Below are positions 42,539 to 50,801 of a DNA stretch of 64,000 bases, in pieces. The notes under the pieces are model-generated. The model was given only the letters and a program-made list of their open reading frames with translations. It was not told the origin of the DNA and did no database searches. Position numbers and translations under genes: made by a program. Each line of letters starts with the position of its first letter. Within the stretch, counting starts at the first letter, position 1. Origin of the DNA: Cellulophaga sp. Hel_I_12 (GTDB lineage: Bacteria; Bacteroidota; Bacteroidia; Flavobacteriales; Flavobacteriaceae); assembly GCF_000799565.1 (NCBI RefSeq), contig NZ_JUHB01000001.1:2793501-2857500 (forward strand). The letters are read 5' to 3'.

Positions 42539-43469
42539 CAATTACGCGGGAATACCAGACAAATTTGCGCAATTGGAAACTGCGAAGGTGGTTTTAATTC
42601 CTGTACCTTATGACGGAACAAGTACTTGGGGGAAAGGTGCTGATAAAGGCCCCGATGCATTTTTGAAAGCTTCAGAAAACATGGAGCTTTACGACATTGA
42701 AACCGATACTGAAGTATACGAACAAGGGGTATTTTTGGCTGATCCAGTGACTGAAAATAGTTCTCCAGAAGCTATGGTTAAAGCAGTGCATGACGTTACA
42801 AAAGACTTTATTAAAAGAAATAAATTTGTAACGCTGTTTGGAGGCGAACATTCTATTTCTATTGGGAGTATTCGCGCTTTTAATGAATGTTTTGACAACT
42901 TAACCGTTTTACATATTGACGCTCATGCAGATTTGCGTGAATCTTATGAAGGTACCAAATGCAACCATGCCTGTGCCGTTCATGAAGCTAGTCAAACCAC
43001 AAACCTTATTCAAATAGGTATTCGTAGTATGGATGCCATTGAAAAAACATTTATGGATGAAGAAAAAACATTCTTTGCACATGATATGGTCAATGATGAG
43101 TATTGGATGGATAAAGTAATTGATCTCATGACAGGAAACGTTTTTATTACTTTTGATTTAGATGCTTTTGATCCAAGTATTTTACCGGCAACTGGAACTC
43201 CAGAACCAGGTGGTTTATTTTGGTACGAGACCCTTGATTTTTTAAAGAAAGTTTTTGAAGAAAAGAATGTAGTTGGTTTTGATATTGTAGAACTTTGCCC
43301 AAACAAAAACGATAAATCCAGCGATTTTTTAGCGGCAAAATTGTATTATAAAATGTTAAGCTATAAATTTATGGATGAAGCTGCTGATGAAGCCTATGAC
43401 AATACGTATGATGTAGACTACAAATCAGGCACTACTAACAACTCAAAATTCGAAGATGACGAAGACTAA
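42525..43469 (+). CDS. speB: Agmatinase (ureohydrolase)
   Basis: The 314-aa protein has the manganese-binding motifs of the arginase superfamily: GGEHSISIGS, HIDAHADLRE, and FDLDAFDPS followed by FDIVEL. ATG 42525 and ATG 42528 are both possible starts. Agmatine gives putrescine and urea. Overlaps both neighbours by 14 nt. The C-terminus has an extra acidic tail (about 20 residues with DED-type repeats) of unknown role. Confidence 0.93.
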   Translation: MMTTSNYAGIPDKFAQLETAKVVLIPVPYDGTSTWGKGADKGPDAFLKASENMELYDIETDTEVYEQGVFLADPVTENSSPEAMVKAVHDVTKDFIKRNKFVTLFGGEHSISIGSIRAFNECFDNLTVLHIDAHADLRESYEGTKCNHACAVHEASQTTNLIQIGIRSMDAIEKTFMDEEKTFFAHDMVNDEYWMDKVIDLMTGNVFITFDLDAFDPSILPATGTPEPGGLFWYETLDFLKKVFEEKNVVGFDIVELCPNKNDKSSDFLAAKLYYKMLSYKFMDEAADEAYDNTYDVDYKSGTTNNSKFEDDED

Positions 43470-44433
43470 AGGAGCAATCTCCAATTTTATTGAAAAATAT
43501 TATTTACACTTTAATTCCGCAGCCCTAGTTGATGCTGCAAAAGCCTACGAAGATCAGCTAAAAAATGGTGCCAAAATGTTGGTTTCCTTAGCTGGTGCTA
43601 TGAGTACCGCAGAAATAGGTAAAATTTTTGCTGAAATCATCCGTCAAGATAAGGTGCAAATTATTTCGTGCACAGGAGCAAACCTAGAAGAAGATATTAT
43701 GAATTTAGTGGCACATTCGCATTACAAGCGCGTGCCTAATTACCGTGATTTAACCCCGCAAGATGAGTGGGATTTATTGGAGAAAGGCTTAAATAGAGTG
43801 ACCGATACCTGCATTCCTGAAGAGGAAGCTTTTAGAAGGTTACAAAAACATATTTTTAAAATCTGGAAAGATGCCGATGATGCTGGCGAGCGTTATTTGC
43901 CGCATGAATTTATGTATAAAATGCTACTTTCAGGTGTTCTTGAGGAATATTATGAAATTGATCTTAAGGATTCATGGATGTATGCGGCTGCAGAAAAGAA
44001 CTTGCCTATTATTTGTCCAGGTTGGGAAGATAGTACCATGGGTAATATTTTCGCATCCTATGTGCTAAAAGGCGAATTAAAAGCAACAACCATGAAATCG
44101 GGCATTGAGTATATGACTTTTTTAGCCGATTGGTACACTGATAATTCGAAAAACGGAATAGGATTCTTCCAAATTGGTGGCGGTATTGCAGGAGATTTTC
44201 CAATATGCGTAGTGCCTATGTTATATCAAGATATGGAGCGACCAGAAACGCCTTTTTGGAGCTATTTTTGTCAAATTAGTGATTCCACTACAAGTTATGG
44301 TTCGTACTCAGGAGCGGTGCCAAATGAAAAAATAACCTGGGGAAAATTAGATATCGATACCCCAAAATTTATTATTGAAAGTGATGCCACAATAGTTGCA
44401 CCACTTATTTTTGCATACTTATTAGACTATTAA
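43456..44433 (+). CDS. Deoxyhypusine-synthase-like enzyme, probably homospermidine synthase
   Basis: The 325-aa protein belongs to the deoxyhypusine synthase family. Conserved segments are GAKMLVSLAGAMSTAEIG, ISCTGANLEEDIMN, GIGFFQIGGGIAGDFPI and ITWGKLD, where Lys297 matches the catalytic Lys of human DHS (WGK). Bacteria lack eIF5A in general, and the bacterial DHS-like clade is known to include homospermidine synthases using putrescine. Its position after arginine decarboxylase and agmatinase (which makes putrescine) supports that. NAD-binding residues are as in the family. It overlaps speB by 14 nt. Confidence 0.8.
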   Translation: MTKTKGAISNFIEKYYLHFNSAALVDAAKAYEDQLKNGAKMLVSLAGAMSTAEIGKIFAEIIRQDKVQIISCTGANLEEDIMNLVAHSHYKRVPNYRDLTPQDEWDLLEKGLNRVTDTCIPEEEAFRRLQKHIFKIWKDADDAGERYLPHEFMYKMLLSGVLEEYYEIDLKDSWMYAAAEKNLPIICPGWEDSTMGNIFASYVLKGELKATTMKSGIEYMTFLADWYTDNSKNGIGFFQIGGGIAGDFPICVVPMLYQDMERPETPFWSYFCQISDSTTSYGSYSGAVPNEKITWGKLDIDTPKFIIESDATIVAPLIFAYLLDY

Positions 44434-44438
44434 AAAAA

Positions 44439-44756
44439 ATGGAAAATTTAAAGAGAGTTATCGTTGATTTTAAAAAGCTTACCCCTGAGGTATTAAAGCT
44501 TTTAGTAGAGAAGTATCCTGATGGGTATGATGATTTAAACATCATTTCTTTCAAGAATGCTCAAGGTGAACGTATTGAAGCTGTTGAGGTAACTACAGAA
44601 GATACCAAGTATTTGGTTAAAATTAGTGCTAAGCTAGAGACCACCATGGCCAATTATGACGAAGACGACTATGAAGATTTTGAGGATGATGATCCAGATG
44701 CAGTAGTTGATCCAGATGCTATGCCAGAAGAGGGCGAATTAGATGAAGATGAATAA
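44439..44756 (+). CDS. Small acidic protein co-transcribed with polyamine genes (hypothetical)
   Basis: The 105-aa protein begins with VIVDFKKLTPEVLKLLVEKYPDGYDDLNIISF and ends in an extended acidic tail (DEDDYEDFEDDDPDAVVDPDAMPEEGELDEDE). It lies 5 nt after the DHS-like gene, so it belongs to the operon. Acidic tails could buffer or sense polycations such as polyamines, but this is a guess. No family is recognised. An intrinsic terminator follows. Confidence 0.55.
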   Translation: MENLKRVIVDFKKLTPEVLKLLVEKYPDGYDDLNIISFKNAQGERIEAVEVTTEDTKYLVKISAKLETTMANYDEDDYEDFEDDDPDAVVDPDAMPEEGELDEDE

Positions 44757-44788
44757 ACATACAAACCCATAGTTTAAACAAAAAAGAC

Positions 44789-44812
44789 AACCAACCTACT
44801 TCAAGGTTGGTT
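44789..44812 (+). terminator. Intrinsic terminator of the polyamine operon
   Basis: AACCAACCT (44789-44797) pairs with AGGTTGGTT (44804-44812) over 9 bp with a 6-nt loop, and TTTTT follows. It lies 33 nt after the acidic-protein stop. Confidence 0.85.
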
Positions 44813-44855
44813 TTTGTGTCAATATAGAGTCGTATAAAAGCTAAATTTTTTTACA

Positions 44856-46226
44856 TTGGATAAATTAACAATTATAGGTAGTGAAGAGTGGTGTGGTTTT
44901 GAAACTTTAGGTATCCCCGCCATAAAAGCCAGAGTAGATTCTGGAGCTAAAACATCATCAATACAAGCCACGAATATAAAAGTTTTTATAAAAGGAGCGC
45001 AGGAGTGGGTGAAGTTCGAGGTAAATCCTATTCAAGACAATAGAAGTATCGCCATCAACTGTGAAGCAAAGATGATTGACCGTAGAACCATAAAAAGTTC
45101 TTCTGGGATTGCCGAGGAGCGCTATGTAATTAGAGTGCCTGTTTCGCTTGGAGACCAAACCTTTGATGTAGAACTTACACTTGCCAATCGAGATACCATG
45201 GAGTTTCGAATGCTCCTTGGTCGTGAAGCTTTAAATAATAGATATATTGTAAATCCGGCAGAAAACTGTATGGTTAAAGATTTTACCGATGCAGAAATCA
45301 CCAAAAAATATGCGACCTATTTTAAAGAAAAAACTGGTTTAAAAATAGCTATTTTAGCCAGTAACCCCGAATTATACAGCAATAAACGACTTATGGAAGC
45401 GGGTGAAATGCGAGGTCATGAAATGGTGTTTTTAAATGTGGAACACGCTTACATGAAACTCGACGCCTATTCTCCAGAAATTAGGTATCGTGGTGGAAAT
45501 ATTTTAAATGAATTTGATGCCATTATACCACGTATTAAACCAGCAGTTACTTTTTATGCCTGTGCTTTAATTCGTCAGTTTGATAATCTTGGGGTGTATT
45601 GTTTAAATTCTGCTGAAGCCATTACCCAATCGCGCGATAAATTATTTGCTTCACAACTATTTTCAAAAAATGATATTCATATTCCCATTACTGGCTTTGC
45701 TAAATCGCCGATGGATACCAAAGACTTGATAAAGATGGTCAATGGTGCGCCTTTAATCATCAAGTTACTAGAAAGTACACAAGGTAAAGGTGTTGTTTTA
45801 GCTGAAACGAATAAAGCCGCAGAAAGCGTTATCAACGCCTTTAAAAGTGTGCAAACCAATATTTTGGTGCAAGAGTTCATCAAAGAAGCCAACGGGCAAG
45901 ATATTCGTTGTTTTGTAGTGAATGGTAAAGTTATTGCCTCGATGCAACGCCAAGCAGAGAAAGGTGAGTTTAGGGCGAACATACATCAAGGGGGAAAGGC
46001 ATCTATAGTAAAAATTACCCTTGAAGAGAAAAAATTAGCGATTAAAGCGGCGAAAGTATTAAACTTGGCTGTGGCTGGGGTAGATATTATTCGTTCTAAT
46101 AAGGGCCCTCTATTATTAGAGGTAAACTCTTCTCCAGGTTTAGAAGGTATTGAAAACGCCACAGGAAAGGATATTGCTAATAGTATGATCATGGCTATTG
46201 AAAATAAATTAAAGGTCAGAACCTAG
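44856..46226 (+). CDS. Fusion of RimB-like (PF05618) domain and RimK-like ATP-grasp ligase
   Basis: A TTG start gives a 456-aa protein. No in-frame ATG precedes it. The N-terminal 140 residues fit PF05618, a retropepsin-like (zinc protease) domain with [12 protein letters not shown] near residue 27 and MLLGREAL. Residues about 165-456 are a RimK-type ATP-grasp fold: [15 protein letters not shown], then [47 protein letters not shown], and [15 protein letters not shown]. In other bacteria RimK adds glutamate to ribosomal protein S6 and RimB is a separate protein. Here they are joined. Confidence 0.8.
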   Translation: MDKLTIIGSEEWCGFETLGIPAIKARVDSGAKTSSIQATNIKVFIKGAQEWVKFEVNPIQDNRSIAINCEAKMIDRRTIKSSSGIAEERYVIRVPVSLGDQTFDVELTLANRDTMEFRMLLGREALNNRYIVNPAENCMVKDFTDAEITKKYATYFKEKTGLKIAILASNPELYSNKRLMEAGEMRGHEMVFLNVEHAYMKLDAYSPEIRYRGGNILNEFDAIIPRIKPAVTFYACALIRQFDNLGVYCLNSAEAITQSRDKLFASQLFSKNDIHIPITGFAKSPMDTKDLIKMVNGAPLIIKLLESTQGKGVVLAETNKAAESVINAFKSVQTNILVQEFIKEANGQDIRCFVVNGKVIASMQRQAEKGEFRANIHQGGKASIVKITLEEKKLAIKAAKVLNLAVAGVDIIRSNKGPLLLEVNSSPGLEGIENATGKDIANSMIMAIENKLKVRT

Positions 46227-46326
46227 TACTATTTTCCTTAAAAGATGATCAAAAATTAGAGCTATAAACGATACAGTACTGCCCTGTAAAAACAAATAAC
46301 CATTATTAGTATTTTTAGGGCTCTTC

Positions 46327-47268
46327 TTAAGTGGCAAGATTTTCTAACATTTCTTTGGTAGTTTTATCCAAATCAAACGCTGATTTCCACTCCCAATCTT
46401 CCGTGGCTTTAGAATCATCGATACTGCTTGGCCAAGAGTCTGCTATTTGTTGTCTAAAGTCTGGCTCGTACTCAATTTTAAAATCAGGAATATGCTGCTG
46501 AATACTTTCCGATATTTCAATAGGAGTAAAGCTCATAGCGGCTAAATTATACGATGAGCGTATTTTTATTTTTTGGGCATCCGCATCCATAATGGCCATT
46601 GTAGCTCTAATCGCATCATCCATAAACATCATAGGAAGCTTCGTGTCTTTTTCTAAAAAGCAGGTATATTTTTTGTCGGATAGGGCTTTATGGTAAATTT
46701 CTACAGCATAATCGGTAGTACCGCCACCAGGTAATGTTTTCCAACTGATGAGTCCTGGGTATCTAACACTGCGAACATCAACACCATATTTTTGAAAATA
46801 GTATTCACACCAACGTTCTCCTGATTGTTTGCTAATACCATAGACGGTACTAGGCTCCATAATGGTATTTTGTTCTGTGTTTTCTTTTGGTGTATTAGGG
46901 CCAAAAACGGCAATACTCGAAGGCCAAAACACTTTTGAAATCTTTTTGTCTTTTGCTAAATTAAGCACGTTAAAAAGCGAATTCATATTTAAATTCCAGG
47001 CTCTCATGGGAAATTTTTCGGCAGTTGCACTGAGCATCGCAGCCATCAAATACACCTCTTCTATTTCATAATGCATCACTACATCTTCAATAGCGGCATA
47101 GTTGGTAGCGTCTAAAAGCTCAAAAGGACCAGAAGCCATTAAACTTTCATTCCCTTCACGAATATCACTAGCAATAACGGCGTCATTGCCATATTTTTCC
47201 CGTAGCGTATAGGTGAGTTCTGTGCCTATTTGTCCGCAAGCACCAATAATTAAAATAGATTTTCGCAT
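46327..47268 (-). CDS. L-threonine 3-dehydrogenase, SDR/epimerase type
   Basis: The 313-aa Rossmann protein has GACGQIGTEL at the N-terminus, SSIAVFG and YGISKQ (YxxxK). The block PGLISWKTLPGGGTTDYAVEIYH is distinctive of the NAD-dependent threonine dehydrogenase in Bacteroidota and eukaryotes rather than general UDP-sugar epimerases. It converts threonine to 2-amino-3-oxobutyrate. It stands alone. A long upstream region (47269-47537) separates it from the divergent gene. Confidence 0.85.
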   Translation of the reverse strand: MRKSILIIGACGQIGTELTYTLREKYGNDAVIASDIREGNESLMASGPFELLDATNYAAIEDVVMHYEIEEVYLMAAMLSATAEKFPMRAWNLNMNSLFNVLNLAKDKKISKVFWPSSIAVFGPNTPKENTEQNTIMEPSTVYGISKQSGERWCEYYFQKYGVDVRSVRYPGLISWKTLPGGGTTDYAVEIYHKALSDKKYTCFLEKDTKLPMMFMDDAIRATMAIMDADAQKIKIRSSYNLAAMSFTPIEISESIQQHIPDFKIEYEPDFRQQIADSWPSSIDDSKATEDWEWKSAFDLDKTTKEMLENLAT

Positions 47269-47537
47269 AAAAAATGTAATATGTGTTGCCTAGAATTAAG
47301 CCACAAAAATCGGGATAAATTTTATTTTTTAGTAGGATATTTTGCCTTATTTTCAATATGTAGCGAAGAAACAGACAGTAGGCGTAAAATCTGCTTGTTT
47401 TCAATTAGTTTTTAAAACACAACGTATTTCTTTCAGCGATGCCTTAGGTTTACGCAAATATAACTCAATTAAAATCTTTTTATTTTAGAAGTATATTTAG
47501 TGCTTTTAAAAACTACTAAAATGTGTACTTTAGCTTT

Positions 47538-48035
47538 ATGGTAAAACAAGTGGTACTTTTTTCGTTGCTCTTACTAGGAGCTATCTCATGCGGAGAACAA
47601 AAAAAAGAGGCGATAGAGAATGATCCTACTAAGGATTTGGTAGACTTAAAAAAGTTACCCAAAAAAATAGAACCTAGTGCCGCTGCTATGGAGCTTTTAA
47701 AAGATTGGACAGAATATAACGCCTTAAATGGTGCCATATCATCTTTTTATGCTGCAGAAACTAAAGAAGATGTACTCGTGTTGGTAGATGATTTAATAGA
47801 AAAACAAAAATTATTAGAAGCGTCAACCTACCCCCTTGAATTTGATAGACCTGATATAAAGAGTAGACAGAAAGTTTTTAAAACCTATGTCTTAAAAATT
47901 AAGTCTAATATGGTTTACGATATAAACCCCAGAGAAGCCGTGATTCAGGCCATTAAGGCTTACAACGCATTTAATAATCAATTTTCTATTGTTTTAAGCA
48001 GCAAAATTGATACAGAAATACTATTTGATGAATAA
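47538..48035 (+). CDS. Hypothetical lipoprotein
   Basis: The 165-aa protein from ATG 47538 (an upstream GTG at 47523 was rejected) has lipobox AISC near residue 18. The mature part is helical, with WTEYNALNGAISSFYAAETKEDVLVLVDDLIEKQKLLEASTYP. No family was recognised. Its C-terminus overlaps the next gene by 8 nt, so they are co-translated. Divergent from threonine dehydrogenase. Confidence 0.6.
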   Translation: MVKQVVLFSLLLLGAISCGEQKKEAIENDPTKDLVDLKKLPKKIEPSAAAMELLKDWTEYNALNGAISSFYAAETKEDVLVLVDDLIEKQKLLEASTYPLEFDRPDIKSRQKVFKTYVLKIKSNMVYDINPREAVIQAIKAYNAFNNQFSIVLSSKIDTEILFDE

Positions 48036-48525
48036 GCTATTTTTTATTTTTTTATTGGTAAGTATCACCTTGTGTGGTCAAGAAAATACTGAAGAAGTTG
48101 CGATCCATACAACGCTCGATAATTGGCATAAAGCAGCCGCAAGCGCTAATTTTGACGATTATTTTGCGCTTATGACGAGTGACGGCGTTTTTATAGGGAC
48201 TGATGCTACCGAAAACTGGCAAAACATAGCCTTTCGTAAATTTTCTAAGCCTTATTTTGATGCTGGAAAAGCTTGGAGTTTTTCAAGCCTAGAACGCCAT
48301 ATTTACCTTAATGATACCAATGATTTTGCTTGGTTCGATGAATTATTAGATACTCAAATGGAAATTTGTCGTGGTTCAGGTGTTCTCAAAAAGAGCAATG
48401 GCGAATGGAAAATTGCACATTACGTGCTTTCGATTGCCGTGCCCAATGATAAGGTCGATGAGCTTGTTTTACTTAAAAAAGAAGCTGATGGTATTTTAAA
48501 GCAAAGTTTAAAAGTTAAACAATAA
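48028..48525 (+). CDS. SnoaL/NTF2-like secreted protein
   Basis: The 165-aa protein from ATG 48028 has a signal peptide ending ITLCGQ. The rest is a SnoaL_3-type cone fold: TTLDNWHKAAASANFDDYFALMTSDGVFIGTDATENW, FAWFDELLDTQ and CRGSGVLKKSNGEWKIAHYVLS, typical of PF13474. These domains bind small ligands and have no single known function. Coupled to the preceding lipoprotein gene, and ends at a strong terminator. Confidence 0.75.
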   Translation: MNKLFFIFLLVSITLCGQENTEEVAIHTTLDNWHKAAASANFDDYFALMTSDGVFIGTDATENWQNIAFRKFSKPYFDAGKAWSFSSLERHIYLNDTNDFAWFDELLDTQMEICRGSGVLKKSNGEWKIAHYVLSIAVPNDKVDELVLLKKEADGILKQSLKVKQ

Positions 48526-48546
48526 TCATTAAGAAGGTATTCATAA

Positions 48547-48588
48547 AAAAAGCAGTGTGTTTTATTTTGATAAAACACACTGCTTTTT
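48547..48588. terminator. Bidirectional terminator between SnoaL-like and TPR genes
   Basis: AAAAAGCAGTGTGTTTTAT (48547-48565) pairs perfectly over 19 bp with ATAAAACACACTGCTTTTT (48570-48588), leaving a 4-nt loop. It separates two convergent genes. Confidence 0.92.
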
Positions 48589-48605
48589 GATTATAAAGAA
48601 TTAAA

Positions 48606-49349
48606 CTACTGCTTCTTCTTTTTTCCCGTTGTAGCCGTCTCTTTGGCTGGCTCTGGCTCAACAGTAGTTGGTGGATTTTTTCTTGCCTCTAAAGCTTGCT
48701 TACTTAAACTCGCTAAATTAAAATTTGGATCTAATTGTAAAGCTTCATCGAAAAGCGCTATGGCGCCGTCTATATTATCTTTGTCAAGATTAAAAACCAC
48801 CAATCCTTTTAAATGTAAAAAGGCTGCTTTTAAAGAAGCCTCATAAGGTTGCTGACGCTCATAAAAGGCGTGCTTCATATCTTCGGTAGAATTTAAAATA
48901 CCATATTCAATATCTGTTGCAGCGCCGTTAGGATTTCCAGTCTGAATTTTTAGATCAGCCAACTCATAAGCAACATAAGGGTTAGGATTTCTTTGTTGCA
49001 ACACCTCAAATTGCTCTATGGCTCTTTTAGGTTGGTTTAATGCTTTTAAGGAAATAGCCTTTACCTGCACGGCTAAATCTGAGTCAGTTTCAATTTTTTC
49101 AATACCAATGGTATTTAATGCTTGCATATGCTGATCATCATTGGCATAAATAAAAGCCAAAGTGTCTTTCCGCTGCGCAGATGGTGCAATAACATTCAAG
49201 TGGGTTAAGGCATTAATAACACCATTTACATCACCTTGCAAACGCATTTGTTGGTAAAACGCTTCGTAATGTTTTTGTAATTCGGATTTTGTTTGTGCGG
49301 TTAGGCTTAACCCCATACAAAGTACTATAGCAACTACTAATTTTTTCAT
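48606..49349 (-). CDS. TPR-repeat periplasmic protein
   Basis: The 247-aa protein has a signal peptide ending SLTAQ. Several tetratricopeptide-like helices follow, including PKRAIEQFEVLQQRNPNPYVAYELADLKIQTGNPNGA and DGAIALFDEALQLDPNFNLASLSKQAL. The C-terminal tail is low-complexity and Lys-rich (TTGKKKKQ). It may scaffold other proteins in the periplasm. No function known. Confidence 0.7.
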   Translation of the reverse strand: MKKLVVAIVLCMGLSLTAQTKSELQKHYEAFYQQMRLQGDVNGVINALTHLNVIAPSAQRKDTLAFIYANDDQHMQALNTIGIEKIETDSDLAVQVKAISLKALNQPKRAIEQFEVLQQRNPNPYVAYELADLKIQTGNPNGAATDIEYGILNSTEDMKHAFYERQQPYEASLKAAFLHLKGLVVFNLDKDNIDGAIALFDEALQLDPNFNLASLSKQALEARKNPPTTVEPEPAKETATTGKKKKQ

Positions 49350-49458
49350 TATGTTAAATTCGTATTTATTGATTTTGCTAAACTATAAAAATTATTTGTA
49401 GTATGTTGTTAATACCAGTTATTGTTTGATATTACGATAAAATAAAATCATTAAACTA

Positions 49459-49484
49459 AAAAAGATGCCCTGGAGCATCTTTTT
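49459..49484 (-). terminator. Terminator of the 49514-49888 gene
   Basis: AAAAAGATGC (49459-49468) pairs with GCATCTTTTT (49475-49484) with a 6-nt loop. Read on the minus strand it ends in a T-tract, 30 nt after the gene's stop. Confidence 0.8.
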
Positions 49485-49513
49485 CTATTTGTGGTTTTCA
49501 ATTAGTCGGTTAT

Positions 49514-49888
49514 TTAAATCGCCATTTGGTTCAATTCTTTATTGGAAAATGAACGCAATAAACTGGCATAGAATGCTAAACTCTTATGATCTTGATCTAA
49601 GCACGACTTTAAAAAGTCATTCAGATTTTTGAACAATAAATTAGCACGGAAAATGGGCATGTAGGTATTCACCTTTTTTGGATCGTACACGCTATCATCC
49701 ATAATAATATCCATGGCTACCCGATTTCGGTGGTAATCAATAGATACGTCAGAAGCATTGTAGTGTTTTTTTAAAATAGCTACGTGTAGGTTTTTAAACT
49801 TCTGAGAGTTTTCTCGATTTGGAGCGCTTTGTGAAATGAGGTTTTCTATCTCAGAAATAACCTTTTCTTTTAAACTTAAATTTTCCAT
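49514..49888 (-). CDS. Hypothetical helical protein
   Basis: The 124-aa protein from ATG 49888 (an upstream frame adds 18 residues with no sense) is soluble, with helices such as LSLKEKVISEIENLISQSAPNRENSQKFKNLHVAILKKHY and NDFLKSCLDQDHKSLAFYASLLRSFSNKELNQ. No motif or family was recognised. It stands alone with its own terminator. Confidence 0.5.
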   Translation of the reverse strand: MENLSLKEKVISEIENLISQSAPNRENSQKFKNLHVAILKKHYNASDVSIDYHRNRVAMDIIMDDSVYDPKKVNTYMPIFRANLLFKNLNDFLKSCLDQDHKSLAFYASLLRSFSNKELNQMAI

Positions 49889-49999
49889 AATAATCGAATT
49901 AAAATTACATGTCAAAGGTATGATTATATCGACCAAACGCACAGGCAGTTAACACTTTAGCCCTTTTTTTGTTGTGAAAGCAGCTATTGTTGTTGTGAG

Positions 50000-50800
50000 T
50001 TAATTCCTAATAGAGGTAAGAAAATTAAAACCTTTAACAGTTTTTAGAAATGTACTGTAGATAATTTTTCCTTTTTCAGAGGAATCGGTATCGTATTCAG
50101 GTATTTTTAAATTTCTCTTTAGGGCTTCGCTGGTATAATAGACTTTTTTAGTCGGGTGATCAGGATAAACTCCGTTGATTATTTGATGCCAGAAATCCTT
50201 TTCAACGACCAAGCTGATAATTCGAATACAATCGTTTCTATGAATCAGATTTACAGGGTGATGTCCGTTTTTTAAATGATCTCGTTGGGATAATACCGTT
50301 ACGGGGTGACGATCTTGGCTTATTAAACCACCAAAACGTATTATGGTTGTTTGTAGGTTTTTGTCCTCTTTAAAAATACCTTCAGCCTCCAGAAGTTGTT
50401 TGCCTGAATCGCTATTTGGAATTGGCCTTGTTTCTTCTGTGATGATCCCATCAATAGCTCCATAAACGGAGGTGCTACTAATAAAAACGATGTTTTTTAT
50501 TCGACTTTTTTGAATATGTTGATGTAGCATTTTCATTTTGGCAACATAATTTTCTGAATTTTTACTTCTGAGTTTTGGTGGTACATTAATAATTAAAGTC
50601 GTTACGCCTTTTAAAAACTCTGTAATTTCACCTTGAATTTGTTGTTCTGAAAGTAAAATCAAATAGGGGCTTATTTTTTCTTGTTTTAAAATTTCTAATT
50701 TATCTGGTGAGGTCGTTGTTCCTTTTACTAAAAATCCTTTTTCTATAAACGACTTTGCTAAAGGAAACCCCAACCAACCGCAACCTATAATACCAATCAT
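50000..50800 (-). CDS. NAD(P)-dependent epimerase-like SDR
   Basis: The 266-aa protein has a GCGWLGFPLA Rossmann motif, NVPPKLRSKN, FISSTSVYG and IRFGGLI, resembling the YeeZ/SDR_a5 group of extended SDRs. The usual YxxxK catalytic motif is not clear, so it may act on a nucleotide-sugar or be non-catalytic. It begins 1 nt after the M28 peptidase stop, so they are co-transcribed. Confidence 0.7.
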   Translation of the reverse strand: MIGIIGCGWLGFPLAKSFIEKGFLVKGTTTSPDKLEILKQEKISPYLILLSEQQIQGEITEFLKGVTTLIINVPPKLRSKNSENYVAKMKMLHQHIQKSRIKNIVFISSTSVYGAIDGIITEETRPIPNSDSGKQLLEAEGIFKEDKNLQTTIIRFGGLISQDRHPVTVLSQRDHLKNGHHPVNLIHRNDCIRIISLVVEKDFWHQIINGVYPDHPTKKVYYTSEALKRNLKIPEYDTDSSEKGKIIYSTFLKTVKGFNFLTSIRN

Positions 50801-50801
50801 A

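Noticed and set aside
44439..44756. Antitoxin or small acidic DNA mimic
   Set aside because: The acidic tail is suggestive, but no toxin partner or operon logic supports it. Placement in the polyamine operon is more telling.
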